Source: Marinoscillum sp. 108 (lineage in GTDB: Bacteria > Bacteroidota > Bacteroidia > Cytophagales > Cyclobacteriaceae). Taken from it: DNA of 64,000 nucleotides. Of this stretch, positions 1 through 10,081 are shown piece after piece; within the stretch, counting starts at the first letter, position 1, and each line of letters opens with the position of its first letter. Both the position numbers and the translations under genes were made by a program. The DNA lies in assembly GCF_902506655.1 (NCBI RefSeq), contig NZ_LR734808.1:2788501-2852500 (forward strand), written 5' to 3'. The notes under the pieces were generated by a model. It was given only the letters and a program-made list of their open reading frames with translations. It ran no database searches and had not been told where the DNA came from.

Positions 1-339
1 TTTTACACAGACTCCAGTGCCATTTTCAAACTGGTATTTATCCTGACGTTTATTGCGTCTCACGCCATAGGCCAGGGTGCTGTGATCTGGATATTTATTT
101 CTGAGATTTTCCCCAATCGCGTGCGGGCTTATGGTCAGGCCTGGGGCAGTGGAACCCATTGGGTTTTTGCAGCTTTGATTACCCTTTTCGGATCAGTTCT
201 GATCAATTCATTTGCCCCCTGGGTCGCTTTTGTATTCTTCGGGTGCTTTATGGTCTTGCAGTTGCTTTACACACATTTTATGATGCCCGAAACGCGAGGT
301 AAAAGTTTGGAGAAACTGGAGGAAGAGCTAGTCAATTGA
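1..339 (+). CDS. Sugar porter family MFS transporter, C-terminal part
   Basis: The frame is open from the first base, so the 5' end lies outside the window; about 112 residues are visible. They contain the sugar-porter signature IFISEIFPNRVRAYG after TM10, two further hydrophobic helices, and the closing PETRGKSLEKLEEEL, a PETKG-type motif typical of the family. The protein sits in the inner membrane and would import a monosaccharide, probably by proton symport. Its place next to a galactan utilisation locus suggests galactose or arabinose, but that is inference from context. It converges with the hybrid regulator gene that follows. The family call is secure; the substrate is not. Confidence 0.9.
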   Translation, partial: FYTDSSAIFKLVFILTFIASHAIGQGAVIWIFISEIFPNRVRAYGQAWGSGTHWVFAALITLFGSVLINSFAPWVAFVFFGCFMVLQLLYTHFMMPETRGKSLEKLEEELVN

Positions 340-357
340 CCGTTATTTTAGCTAATT

Positions 358-406
358 GCCCGGGCACTTCCCTAGAAAGAAGTGCTCGGGCGCTTCAGAT
401 TTTTTT
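358..406 (+). terminator. Hairpin after sugar porter gene
   Basis: A 13-bp stem, GCCCGGGCACTTC (358-370) against GAAGTGCTCGGGC (379-391), with one G-U pair, is followed after 8 nt by a run of seven T (400-406). It lies between two convergent genes. The gap between stem and T-run is longer than usual, so efficiency is uncertain. Confidence 0.65.
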
Positions 407-442
407 ATCAAATAGGACTTTTAACCCGCCCCTTTCTTGGGG

Positions 443-3400
443 TCAGATATCCAGAGATTTATCTGATGCACTTGCCCGCTCGCGCTGAAACTCCTTGGGG
501 GTCATGCCAAACTCTGCTTTGAAGCACTTGGAGAAGTATGAGGCACTGGAAAATCCCACTTTGTACATGGTTTCAGAGACGTTCCCTTCATTGTTTTCCA
601 GGAGCAGAGAGGCTTTTTTGATGCGGTATTTTTTGATAATGTCCTGAGCAGAGAGATTGGTCAGAGCCTTCAGTCTCCGATAAAGATGTGTGGAACTCAT
701 CCCTATTTCCTTGCTGATGTTTTCTACTCCAAAGTCAGGCTCACTGATGTTGGCCTCTATGAGGTCCATCACTTTTTTCAAAAACTTATTGTCCTGATTG
801 TCTTTGGTTTCGGGCGTGTCCTGACTGACTACCAGCTCATTGCGAAAGTAGCTCGTGAGTTCCTTTTTTCTGTGGATGAGGTTGTTCACGTGTGCCTCCA
901 GTAGTTCTATTTCGAAGGGCTTGGTGAGATACACATCTGCGCCTTTTTTGATGCCTTCCAGGCGATTGGAGGGCATACTCTTGGCAGTGAGTAAGATGAT
1001 GGTGATGTGGCTCGTTTTGGGGTTTTCCTTCACTTTTTCGCATAAGGTCAGTCCATCCATCACCGGCATCATGATGTCTGAGATAATGACCTCAGGCATG
1101 AAGTTGTTGGCTTTTTGCAGTCCTTCTTCCCCATTCTGTGCCACTACAAAATTGAATTTGTGTCCCAGGCTTGTACGTATGAAATCAATGATGTCCGTGT
1201 TGTCCTCAATGATTAGCACCATGGGCTTGTCAGAGTCCAGGTCCAGATGGTATGGCTTGGCCCCTTCCTGGTGGGCATAGAGTGAGCGTGTGGCCCTCAG
1301 GTTGATCTCCTCATCCTGCACAGAATCTATGGGGAAGTGTGTCTTGCCAAGCGGAAGCTGCACGGTGAAGGTAGTACCTGCTCCCAGCGCACTTTCCACA
1401 GTGATGGTGCCGTGGTGCAGGTCTACATACTCTGCGGCCAGTGTGAGCCCTATGCCCGTGCTGGCATCCATTTTTCTCCCTGCCTTGGTTTGGTAAAACC
1501 TTTCGAATACTCGTGTTTTGTCGGCTTCTGAAATGCCCACACCCGTATCACTCACTCTGAATTCAAAAGCTCCTTCCTTAAATGGAGGTGAGTCTTCCAG
1601 TATCCTCAGCTGGAGCGTAATGGAGCCTCCCGCGTGGGTGAATTTGAAGGCGTTGGAGAGGAGGTTGAAAAGTACGGTCTCAATCTTTTCAGCATCTACC
1701 CAGACCCGGTGCTCGTCATGTGAGCTTTCGAAAGAAAAGTGGATTTGCTGTCGTTCGGCCTGGTCTGTGAAGAGCACGAACACCTCCTGGCAAAACTTGA
1801 CCAGATCCACCGGGGCCACTTTGATTTGCAGGGTTTCATTTTCGAGTTTATTGAAATCGAGTATTTGATTGACCAACCGAAGCAGGCGCACAGAGTTCTT
1901 TTCCGCCAGAGCGATGAGTTTGGTGCTTTGGGTATCCAGATGACCTTTTTTTTGAATCTCATGAATGGGTGGCAAAATCAGGCTGATCGGTGTTCTCAGT
2001 TCATGAGAGATGTTGGTAAAAAACTGCTCTTTAGTTTGTTCTATTTCCTCCGCGTGCTCTTTTTCCATTCGAATGATCCTGAGTTCGTTCCTCAGATGTA
2101 CCCTGCTGGAATAGAACCGCAGCGAATAGAAAATGGCCAAACTCCCCAGAATAACATACAACACAAAAAAGCCAGTGCTCAGCAGGAGTGGAGGCTTTAC
2201 GGTGAGTCCCAGACTGGCCATGTGGGTACTTTCCACGCCATAGTTGTTGGAGCCTTTTACTTTGAAAGTGTACTTTCCGGCAGGGAGGTTTGAGTACACG
2301 GCAAAGTTTTTCAAGCCTGATACGTAGTTCCACTGTTCATCAAGCCCTTCCAGCTTATAGGCAAAAACATTCATCGTGGGCTGCCAGAAGTGAAGGGATG
2401 AAAACTCAAAAGTGACCGATCGCTGCTCATATTCCAGGGTAAGGGCCTGAGTAAACGCCACATCTCGTTGTAGCAGCACTTTCCCGTCTATTTGGTCATT
2501 GATGCCTACACTTCGGTTGTTGATTTCAATGGCGGTGATGTATACTTTGGGGTCAAAAAGATTGGGATGGGCTTTCCCCGGAGCAAACCGAATGTAACCA
2601 TTGTCCCCACCAAATATGATTTCCCCATTTTGGGTCCTGGCGGCGCATCCATAGTAGAAGCTTTTCAGCGGTAAATCTTTGTCCAATGGGTAGTGTTCTA
2701 TCTCCCCTGTGGGTGGTGAAAGCTTCTGCAGGGAGGTGTTGGTGGTGCTCCAGATATTACCTGCTTCGTCTTCAATGATGCTGCTCACGATCTCGTCACT
2801 GCCTGTCACTACCTGATGAAAAACACTCCGGTTTTCTTCAGGTATGTACTGCACCAGTCCGTTGAGTGTTCCTGCCCATAGGTGTCCTTTTTTTGAAAAA
2901 TAGACACTGTAGATGGTTTGTTTTCCGGAGGCTTCACTAAATGTACTGATGTGCTCTTTGGTAAGGGAAGCGGTATCTGCACGAAAGAGTTCGTCGTATT
3001 CGATCACCCATAGGGCACCATTTCCAAATACATTCTTGGCTGATCCGGCTTCCAGGTCAGGTATGGGCCTGAAGAGTAATTCCTCAAGGGTTTGAAGGTT
3101 TCCATCAACCTTGTAAAGACCGCCTTCCCAGGCACTCACCCAGAAGGTACCATCGGCACCTTTGGTAAACTTACCAATATAGTTAGAGCTCAGTCCATTG
3201 TGCTGATTGGCGGTGATTGCATGCATTTGTTCATTCGTCTCATCCCAGATGTTGATGCCCCCGGCAGAGCCTATCCATATATGGCCGTACAAATCTTCCT
3301 CGAGTGCAAAGACATTATTCAACAGGAGCCGGTGTTTGGAATTGGTATCAAACACTTTTTTGGTGCCGCTTTCCGGATTGATGCGAATGACGCCATCCTG

Positions 3401-4534
3401 AGTGCCCAGCCAATAGATGCCCTTGGAATCTATGAGAATGGTTTTCACCTGATTGCCTATGAGCTGATCCTCTACTGTGTGCGAAATTTCCTGGTATTCA
3501 TAGAAGCTACCGTACTGGTTGATCCGGCTGAGGCCATTGGAGGTCACCAGCCAGAGCACCCCACTTCGGTCTTCAAATATTTGCCAGATCACATTGTTGG
3601 CGATGGAGTACGGAAGCTGGGGATTGTGAAAATGTACGGTATTCGTTTCATACTCAGGGTCGAAAATATTCAGGCCAAAATCAGTGCCCAGCCAGAGGTG
3701 ATTATTCTGGTCAGTAAATATGCACTTGATGACATCATTGCTGAACCGGCCCTGCCCGTTGTACCTTTCTGCCTTTCTGCTGGCTATGCTCACCTGAAAA
3801 AGACCGGTTTCTGTGCCTACCCATAGCATAGAATCCGGATGTGCTTTCTGAACCTGAATGTCCAGGATCAGGTGGTTTTTTATACCCGGTATATTTTTTT
3901 GCGGAAGAGGGATAGTGATAAACTGATCCTTACCTTTTGGGAGGATGTTGAGCTGGTCATAAGTGCCCACCCAAAGGGTCCCGTGATGATCCTCGTGGAT
4001 CGTACGGACGGTATTATGACTTAGTCCATTCTGTTGGTTGTTATAGACCTGGTACTGCTGGCTGGTGGGGTCATATCGGATAAGCCCATTGCCTGTGCCT
4101 ACCCAAAGCGCATTGTCTTTACCCTTGAAGAGTGCCCGGATGGCTGCAGGCTCCCCAAGGTTGATCCTGGTGATCTCAAAGGTTTTGATGTTGATTTTGC
4201 AAAGGCCACTCCAGGTGCCTACCCAAATATGTTCTCCATCTGCCAGCAAAGTGCTCAGTTCGTTTGAGGGTAGGGAATTACTGAGCTCGGTTTTTTTGAA
4301 TACCCTAAACTTATAGCCATCATATCTGGCCAACCCAGATCCGGTGGCCACCCAGATGAAATCGTGCTGATCCTGTGCGATGGAAGCAATGATGTTAGAA
4401 GGAAGGCCGTCTCGCATGGAAAGGTTTGAGAAAAATGAAATGGTCTTTCCGTGCGCTTTTATTGGAAGAATTGCCAGGAGGGCAATACTTATCAGAATAT
4501 GAAAGGCATATAGAAAGGGTCTACTTCGAGTCAT
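443..4534 (-). CDS. Hybrid two-component system sensor/AraC regulator of the galactan locus
   Basis: This is a one-piece hybrid two-component system (HTCS) of about 1363 residues. Order: signal peptide (ends near KAHG), periplasmic Reg_prop beta-propeller repeats (many WVGTxxGL motifs), a Y_Y_Y domain, one TM helix, a HisKA domain with NISHELRTP (His near residue 844), HATPase with G-boxes, a receiver with SDIMMPVMDG (Asp near 1153), and a C-terminal AraC-type HTH. Such proteins bind a signature oligosaccharide in the periplasm and activate the neighbouring polysaccharide locus; here it probably senses galacto-oligosaccharides. The open frame can be extended 11 codons to a TTG at 4567, but the ATG at 4534 gives a clean signal peptide and is preferred. 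It is divergent from the GH53 gene. Confidence 0.93.
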   Translation of the reverse strand: MTRSRPFLYAFHILISIALLAILPIKAHGKTISFFSNLSMRDGLPSNIIASIAQDQHDFIWVATGSGLARYDGYKFRVFKKTELSNSLPSNELSTLLADGEHIWVGTWSGLCKINIKTFEITRINLGEPAAIRALFKGKDNALWVGTGNGLIRYDPTSQQYQVYNNQQNGLSHNTVRTIHEDHHGTLWVGTYDQLNILPKGKDQFITIPLPQKNIPGIKNHLILDIQVQKAHPDSMLWVGTETGLFQVSIASRKAERYNGQGRFSNDVIKCIFTDQNNHLWLGTDFGLNIFDPEYETNTVHFHNPQLPYSIANNVIWQIFEDRSGVLWLVTSNGLSRINQYGSFYEYQEISHTVEDQLIGNQVKTILIDSKGIYWLGTQDGVIRINPESGTKKVFDTNSKHRLLLNNVFALEEDLYGHIWIGSAGGINIWDETNEQMHAITANQHNGLSSNYIGKFTKGADGTFWVSAWEGGLYKVDGNLQTLEELLFRPIPDLEAGSAKNVFGNGALWVIEYDELFRADTASLTKEHISTFSEASGKQTIYSVYFSKKGHLWAGTLNGLVQYIPEENRSVFHQVVTGSDEIVSSIIEDEAGNIWSTTNTSLQKLSPPTGEIEHYPLDKDLPLKSFYYGCAARTQNGEIIFGGDNGYIRFAPGKAHPNLFDPKVYITAIEINNRSVGINDQIDGKVLLQRDVAFTQALTLEYEQRSVTFEFSSLHFWQPTMNVFAYKLEGLDEQWNYVSGLKNFAVYSNLPAGKYTFKVKGSNNYGVESTHMASLGLTVKPPLLLSTGFFVLYVILGSLAIFYSLRFYSSRVHLRNELRIIRMEKEHAEEIEQTKEQFFTNISHELRTPISLILPPIHEIQKKGHLDTQSTKLIALAEKNSVRLLRLVNQILDFNKLENETLQIKVAPVDLVKFCQEVFVLFTDQAERQQIHFSFESSHDEHRVWVDAEKIETVLFNLLSNAFKFTHAGGSITLQLRILEDSPPFKEGAFEFRVSDTGVGISEADKTRVFERFYQTKAGRKMDASTGIGLTLAAEYVDLHHGTITVESALGAGTTFTVQLPLGKTHFPIDSVQDEEINLRATRSLYAHQEGAKPYHLDLDSDKPMVLIIEDNTDIIDFIRTSLGHKFNFVVAQNGEEGLQKANNFMPEVIISDIMMPVMDGLTLCEKVKENPKTSHITIILLTAKSMPSNRLEGIKKGADVYLTKPFEIELLEAHVNNLIHRKKELTSYFRNELVVSQDTPETKDNQDNKFLKKVMDLIEANISEPDFGVENISKEIGMSSTHLYRRLKALTNLSAQDIIKKYRIKKASLLLENNEGNVSETMYKVGFSSASYFSKCFKAEFGMTPKEFQRERASASDKSLDI

Positions 4535-4728
4535 AATCCGGTGCCGGAGTTTAGTCGTATTTTCCAAATCTCTTAATAAACAAGTCTATCGCACTTCGTT
4601 TTTGACAAAACATTAAAATGATGGTCGAAATTTAATGGTATTTGCAAGATGGTTGTCCAGGCGTGATAGGTGATCAGGATAATTTTATTCCCATCAATTC
4701 TATACTATAAACCAAACAACCAAAGACC
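4535..4728. promoter_or_regulatory. Divergent control region, HTCS gene / GH53 gene
   Basis: This 194-bp region separates two divergent genes and must hold both promoters. No exact TAnnTTTG box was found. A TGACAAAA followed by ATTAAA (4603-4616) recurs with one extra base upstream of susC (6836-6851) and could be a shared activator site; this is weak evidence. Confidence 0.3.
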
Positions 4729-6732
4729 ATGAAAACAAGTTTTACAACTTTACTAGCAATCCTGATCTATTTGAGTGTGAATGCTCAGACCTTTTACAAA
4801 GGTGTGGATCTTTCGTATGTCAATCAAATGGAAGACTGTGGGGCGATCTACTATGATGGGGGCACTGCCGGAGATCCCTTTCAGATCATGGCGGACCATG
4901 GAGCGAATATTGTCCGAGTTCGCTTATGGCACACTCCCGAAGCATGGACAGCTTTTCCTTCCTCATATTCTGGCTATAACGACGTGGTGACTACCATCAC
5001 CCGAGCCAGGTCCAGGGGTATGAGCGTGCTCCTGGATTTTCACTATTCCGATACCTGGGTGGATCCGGGTAAACAGGCGATCCCTTCTGCCTGGGCTTCA
5101 CTGGTCAACAATACCCCTGCGCTGGAAACCAAAATGTATGATTATACTTATCAGGTATTGAGTGACCTGGATCAGCTCGGTCTCATGCCGGAATTTGTGC
5201 AGGTAGGAAATGAAACGAATGGGAGTATGTTGTTTCCGGAAGGCGCCAACATCTATCCTATAGATTGGAACAGGCAAAGTGCCATCATCAATGCCGGGAT
5301 AGCCGGGGTGCGTGCTGCCGGTAATAATTCTACAATCCAACCCAAGGTGGTACTCCACATCGCCAACCCTGTGCACGGTGATGGCTGGTTTGGGTCAGCA
5401 GTCGCCAATGGTGTTACAGATTTTGACATTATGGGATTCTCGCTTTATCCGGAATGGCATGGTGGTAATATCGGACAGACGGGAGACATAGTAGAGTACC
5501 TGCGCACCACTTACAACAAGGATGTGATGCTGGTAGAAGTAGGCCTGCCCTGGACAGATGCTTCTAACGATGCTGCTGGCAATATACTGAGTCAGATGCC
5601 AAGTGGCTATGGAGTGCCCAGCCCGGCCGCTCAGAGAAATTGGCTGGTGGATATCACCACTGAAGTGCATAACAGAGGTGGAATAGGAGTCATCTACTGG
5701 GAGCCGGCGTGGGTATCCACTGGCTGCGATACAGAGTGGGGTACAGGATCACACTATGAGAATGCCACGTTCTTTAATTTCAATAATGAGTTGATAACCG
5801 ATGGAGGGGTGCAGTTTTTGGAGCAGAGTTATGGAGCCGGAGTGAACAATGTGACGTTCTCAGTAGATATGACCGGAGTAACAGGTGCCAATGGCGCTTA
5901 TGTGACTGGGAACTTTACAGGCAGTGGCAGCTGGCAGATCATCCCGATGGTGAATGAAGGAGGAAATATCTACACCTATTCCACTTCTATACCAGTGGGT
6001 ACCACCGGAGCCTATTATTTTTTAAAGAGCAATACATGGGGTGATCGGGAGACCGTACCTGCTGAGTGTGCTTTGCAATGGGGGACTGATCGGGAGTATA
6101 CCATTCAGGCAGGTCAGAATGTGTTGGCTTTCCCATGGGGAAGTTGCACCCCAATGACTGAACGAACTGTTACTTTTCGGGTGGATATGACGGGAGTGAA
6201 TGGAGCTCAGGGTGCCTATGTGACTGGAGACTTCACGGGTGCCAATTGGCAGATACTGAGCATGACCCATGAGGGAAACAACATCTACTCCTACACCACC
6301 ACGATGGAAGAGGGTGCCACCGGGGGTTATTACTTCCTCAAACGAAATAAATGGAGCTTTAGGGAAACAGTCCCTTCAGAATGCGCTTTGGCTTATGGCA
6401 CAGACCGACAGTATACCATTACTGGTACCAACAATACATTTGCATTTGGGTGGGAAAGCTGTGACCAGGCATCAGCCAGAGTGGTGACTGCTATTGGGCT
6501 TCCATCAGAAGGTCAGGAACTCAGCGTATATCCCAATCCGGTGGCGGATGTTCTCTATTTGGAAAACAGCAGTTATCGGCAGTATAGTCTTATGAATTTA
6601 AGTGGTGCCACTTTACTTTCAGGTACCTTGAGCAGGACTGATCAGATCAGTATGGATGGCTTGCCCAAGGGAATTTATATCCTGCGGCTGACAGGTGCAG
6701 GCACTGAGGTCATTAGAGTTGTTAAAGAGTAA
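4729..6732 (+). CDS. Secreted GH53 endo-beta-1,4-galactanase with two C-terminal beta domains and T9SS tail
   Basis: This 667-residue protein has a signal peptide (cut near VNA-Q), a GH53 TIM barrel (about 20-365), two tandem beta-rich modules (about 373-480 and 483-580, each starting VTFxVDMTG and containing GAYVTG), and a T9SS sorting domain (from SVYPNP near 600 to the end, with GIYILRL). GH53 enzymes cleave beta-1,4-galactan internally. The visible catalytic pair is Glu162 (VGNETN) as acid/base and Glu270 (LVEVG) as nucleophile. The tandem modules resemble starch-binding-type beta sandwiches and probably bind glycan, but their ligand is unknown. The T9SS tail implies export across the outer membrane. 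A hairpin terminator follows, so the gene is probably transcribed on its own. Confidence 0.93.
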   Translation: MKTSFTTLLAILIYLSVNAQTFYKGVDLSYVNQMEDCGAIYYDGGTAGDPFQIMADHGANIVRVRLWHTPEAWTAFPSSYSGYNDVVTTITRARSRGMSVLLDFHYSDTWVDPGKQAIPSAWASLVNNTPALETKMYDYTYQVLSDLDQLGLMPEFVQVGNETNGSMLFPEGANIYPIDWNRQSAIINAGIAGVRAAGNNSTIQPKVVLHIANPVHGDGWFGSAVANGVTDFDIMGFSLYPEWHGGNIGQTGDIVEYLRTTYNKDVMLVEVGLPWTDASNDAAGNILSQMPSGYGVPSPAAQRNWLVDITTEVHNRGGIGVIYWEPAWVSTGCDTEWGTGSHYENATFFNFNNELITDGGVQFLEQSYGAGVNNVTFSVDMTGVTGANGAYVTGNFTGSGSWQIIPMVNEGGNIYTYSTSIPVGTTGAYYFLKSNTWGDRETVPAECALQWGTDREYTIQAGQNVLAFPWGSCTPMTERTVTFRVDMTGVNGAQGAYVTGDFTGANWQILSMTHEGNNIYSYTTTMEEGATGGYYFLKRNKWSFRETVPSECALAYGTDRQYTITGTNNTFAFGWESCDQASARVVTAIGLPSEGQELSVYPNPVADVLYLENSSYRQYSLMNLSGATLLSGTLSRTDQISMDGLPKGIYILRLTGAGTEVIRVVKE

Positions 6733-6757
6733 GTGCCTTAAATTGGAGTGTTCAAAG

Positions 6758-6789
6758 AGCCAGGTGAATTGTTCATCTGGCTTTTTTTT
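6758..6789 (+). terminator. Rho-independent terminator after GH53 gene
   Basis: An 11-bp stem, AGCCAGGTGAA (6758-6768) with TTCATCTGGCT (6772-6782) and a TTG loop, has one wobble pair and is followed by an eight-T run. It separates the first GH53 gene from the susC promoter region. Confidence 0.85.
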
Positions 6790-7070
6790 AGTTCGTTACG
6801 CCCATGTTATTGAATACACCGAGTTGGTCTGCAGATGACAAAATGATTAAACCATTTCAAAATTGAATTTTCCAGTTTTCGAGTGATACATTGTCAATGT
6901 ATCACCGGCGAAACTTATCCAGATCGCTCTAATTATAGATTATTCAATGGGATGTATGGAAAGTGCTAGTTTTTGTAAGATGATTTTTCCTGCGTCACTA
7001 GCCCTCCATCTAAATTTATCGAATCGAAATCAATCTAAAACTGAAAACATTCTTACCTAATTGATGGCCT
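6790..7070 (+). promoter_or_regulatory. Leader and promoter region of the susC operon
   Basis: The gap between the GH53 stop codon and susC is 338 bp. After the terminator it is AT-rich and carries no convincing ORF. It contains a TGACAAAA/ATTAAA element (6836-6851), a perfect inverted repeat (6883-6905) and a T-rich stretch near 6968. No exact TAnnTTTG box was seen. The length suits an HTCS binding site plus a long 5' leader, as in other SusC operons. Confidence 0.4.
6883..6905. repeat. Perfect inverted repeat upstream of susC
   Basis: GTGATACATT and AATGTATCAC, 10-bp arms with a GTC spacer, lie 166 bp before the susC start. The symmetry is exact. It could be an operator for a dimeric regulator or a short RNA hairpin; no T-run follows, so it is not a simple terminator. 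Confidence 0.6.
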
Positions 7071-10064
7071 ATGAAAAAGTATACACTTCTAATTATTGTT
7101 ACACTGGTGAGTTGCGCCACACTCTGGGCCCAGCAGTCAGTCTCCGGGCAGGTGAAAGATGCCGATGAGGGATTTGGCCTGCCAGGGGTGACAGTGCTGG
7201 AAAAAGGGACTAATAATGGAACGATCACGGATGTTGATGGCTATTATACAATCACGGTGGCAGAGGGTGCCGTCCTTACCTTTTCATTTGTGGGGTACCA
7301 AACCCCGGAAGTAGCAGTAGGTAATCGCACAAACATTAGTGTGAATATGGAGACTGACCTTACTGAGCTTTCGGAAATTGTGGTGATCGGATACGGTCAG
7401 GTTCAGAAGTCTGATCTTACAGGGGCTGTGGCTTCTGTGCAAGCCAAAGACTTCAATAAGGGCGTACTTACTTCCCCACAGGATTTGCTTGTTGGGCGTA
7501 TCGCAGGTGTGCAGGTGACTACCAACAGCGGAGCACCGGGTAGTGCTGCTACCATCCGGATCAGGGGCGGGTCCTCATTGAGCGCCAGCAATGATCCGCT
7601 GATCGTGATCGATGGGTTTCCGGTGGATAATACCACCATTAGCGGACTTTCAAATCCGCTCTCCACCATCAACCCAAGCGACATTGAGTCCTTTACTGTA
7701 CTAAAAGATGCTTCTGCTACAGCCATCTACGGGGCCAGGGCTTCCAACGGGGTGATCATCGTCACTACCAAAAAGGGCCAGAGCGGAAAACCGAAGTTTA
7801 GTGTGAGCAGTCGCACCTCGGTCAGCACACCTATCGCCTATGTGGATGTACTTGATGGAGATGAGTATCGCACACTGGTGAATGATCTTCATGAGGAAGG
7901 CTTCAGTGGGATCAACGATGCTGCACTTAATAGATTAGGCACAGAAAATACAAACTGGCAGAAAGAAATCTATCAAACTGCGATCTCTCAGGATGTGAAT
8001 GTGAATGCTTCAGGAGCAATCAAGGATATCCCTTTTCGGGTATCCTATGGGTATACGGATCAGGAGGGTATTCTGAAAACGACGTACATGAAACGCCACT
8101 CTATCTCGGTGAATACGAATCCTTCGTTTTTCAACGACCAACTGAAAGTAAACCTGAATGTGAAGGAAACACTGGCCAACACGGGATTTGGAGATCAGGG
8201 TGCTGTGGGTGCGGCAGTCAATTTTGACCCGACTCAGTCTGTCTATGCGGATAATACCAAATATGGGGGATACTTCGCCTGGACTACAGAAAACCTGCCC
8301 GATGGCACTATGGATCCTGATGGTCCGGCCAATACCTTCAGCAGTAACCCTGTGGCACTCTTAAAGCTCCGGAACAATGTCGCAGATGTCAACCGACTGA
8401 TCGGGAATATTCAGTTTGACTATACCCTGCCTTTTTTGCCTGGGCTCAGTGCCAACCTGAACCTCGGGATGGACAGATCCAATACAGATGGCATTGATGA
8501 TGCCCTGCCGGGCTCCACGTGGACCTACCGCGACTACACGGGGGAAAATGGGCGCTTGTTGGATTATGATGCCACCAATTCTTCTGAACTCCTGGATTTT
8601 TACCTGAAGTATAAAAAGGACTTTACGGATCATCAACTGGAATTGACTGGTGGATATTCATACCAGCATTTTCAGCGGGAAGGATCCACGTTTAATAGAA
8701 ACGGAGATCAAACCCAGGTGGTAGAAGATTCACGATATATCAATGAAAATTTTCTGATCTCCTTTTTTGGTCGGTTGAACTACATTTTCAAGAATAAATA
8801 CCTGTTGACTGCTACATTGAGAAATGACGGATCTTCCCGATTCACAGGAGAAAATCGTTGGGGACTGTTTCCTGCTTTGGCAGCTGGCTGGAAAATCAGC
8901 GAAGAAGGTTTCATGTCTGCTGTTCCTGTAGTGTCCAATCTGAAACTGCGCCTGGGCTATGGTGTTACCGGCCAGCAGGATGTTACTTCCAATCAGTATC
9001 CGGCGCTTCCTATTTATCGCGAAAGTATTGGTGGAGCTTCCTATCAGTTTGGGGACACTTTCGTGAATACACTCCGGCCGGATCCTTATGATGCCAACAT
9101 CAAATGGGAAGAGACTACTACCTACAACGTGGGTGTGGATTATGGCTTCTTTGATGACCGGGTTTACGGGTCGGTAGAACTTTACAAGAGAGAAACCAGA
9201 GACCTGATCAACAACATTCCGATTGCGGCCGGTAGCAACTTTTCAAACTTCCTGATTACCAATGTGGGGAATTTGGAAAACGAAGGAGTGGAAGTGACTC
9301 TGAATGTACGCCCTGTACTGAAGCCTGATTTTACATGGAATATAGGTGTAAACTTTACTCACAATACCAACCAGATCACCAAACTCACCAAAACGGACGA
9401 TCCTGATTATCAGGGAGTGGCTGTAGGTGCGATCAGTGGGGGTGTGGGCAATATGATCCAGATCCACACCGTTGGCTACCCTGCCAACTCCTTTTACGTC
9501 TTTCAGCAGGTATATGGGACAGATGGACAGCCGTTGGAAGGACTCTATGTGAACCGAACAGGGGAAACAGGTGCAGTCACCAGCAATGAGCTCAACAAAT
9601 ACCATTATTACAGCCCGGCTCCTGAGGTACTGATGGGATTCAATTCCCGTGTGGCTTACAAGCAATTTGATTTTTCATTCTCCAGCAGATTGAGTCTGAA
9701 TAATTACGTCTATAACAATCTGCAGTCCGGAGGGGTGCTGAGCGGGCTTTATACCACTTCAGGTGGGGGATATTTCAATAACATCACTGCCTCTGCGGCG
9801 AATCGGGGATTTACCAATCCGCAGTATTGGTCAGACACCTTTGTGGAGAATGCCTCGTTTTTCAAAATGGATAACATAAGCCTTGGCTACAGCCTGGATA
9901 AGCTTTTCACGGATGCGATTAAGCTGCATGTGAGCTTAACGGTACAAAACGCATTCATCATTACCAACTATGATGGTCTGGATCCTGAAGTGAGCGGCGG
10001 AATAGACAGTAACATCTATCCGCGCCCACGTACATTTCTTCTGGGTCTAAATCTGAGTTTTTAA
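7071..10064 (+). CDS. susC: SusC/RagA-family TonB-dependent outer-membrane transporter
   Basis: This 997-residue protein begins with a signal peptide (cut near LWA-Q), then the N-terminal carboxypeptidase-like extension (QSVSGQVKDADEG through ITDVDGYYTITV), a TonB-linked plug domain (IVVIGYGQVQKSDLTGAV, then the RIRGGSSLSASNDPL and IYGARASNGVIIVTTKKG motifs), and a long beta barrel ending in the C-terminal aromatic residue of NLSF. It forms the energy-dependent import pore of a Sus pair and should take up galacto-oligosaccharides made by the GH53 enzymes. susD follows after 17 bp, so they are co-transcribed. The family is certain; substrate is from context. Confidence 0.97.
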   Translation: MKKYTLLIIVTLVSCATLWAQQSVSGQVKDADEGFGLPGVTVLEKGTNNGTITDVDGYYTITVAEGAVLTFSFVGYQTPEVAVGNRTNISVNMETDLTELSEIVVIGYGQVQKSDLTGAVASVQAKDFNKGVLTSPQDLLVGRIAGVQVTTNSGAPGSAATIRIRGGSSLSASNDPLIVIDGFPVDNTTISGLSNPLSTINPSDIESFTVLKDASATAIYGARASNGVIIVTTKKGQSGKPKFSVSSRTSVSTPIAYVDVLDGDEYRTLVNDLHEEGFSGINDAALNRLGTENTNWQKEIYQTAISQDVNVNASGAIKDIPFRVSYGYTDQEGILKTTYMKRHSISVNTNPSFFNDQLKVNLNVKETLANTGFGDQGAVGAAVNFDPTQSVYADNTKYGGYFAWTTENLPDGTMDPDGPANTFSSNPVALLKLRNNVADVNRLIGNIQFDYTLPFLPGLSANLNLGMDRSNTDGIDDALPGSTWTYRDYTGENGRLLDYDATNSSELLDFYLKYKKDFTDHQLELTGGYSYQHFQREGSTFNRNGDQTQVVEDSRYINENFLISFFGRLNYIFKNKYLLTATLRNDGSSRFTGENRWGLFPALAAGWKISEEGFMSAVPVVSNLKLRLGYGVTGQQDVTSNQYPALPIYRESIGGASYQFGDTFVNTLRPDPYDANIKWEETTTYNVGVDYGFFDDRVYGSVELYKRETRDLINNIPIAAGSNFSNFLITNVGNLENEGVEVTLNVRPVLKPDFTWNIGVNFTHNTNQITKLTKTDDPDYQGVAVGAISGGVGNMIQIHTVGYPANSFYVFQQVYGTDGQPLEGLYVNRTGETGAVTSNELNKYHYYSPAPEVLMGFNSRVAYKQFDFSFSSRLSLNNYVYNNLQSGGVLSGLYTTSGGGYFNNITASAANRGFTNPQYWSDTFVENASFFKMDNISLGYSLDKLFTDAIKLHVSLTVQNAFIITNYDGLDPEVSGGIDSNIYPRPRTFLLGLNLSF

Positions 10065-10081
10065 TCTAAAGCATTTACGAA

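Noticed and set aside
3092-3826. Plus-strand ORF of 244 residues within the first hybrid regulator
   Set aside because: It is antisense to the Reg_prop repeats, whose coding evidence is much stronger; no domain is seen.
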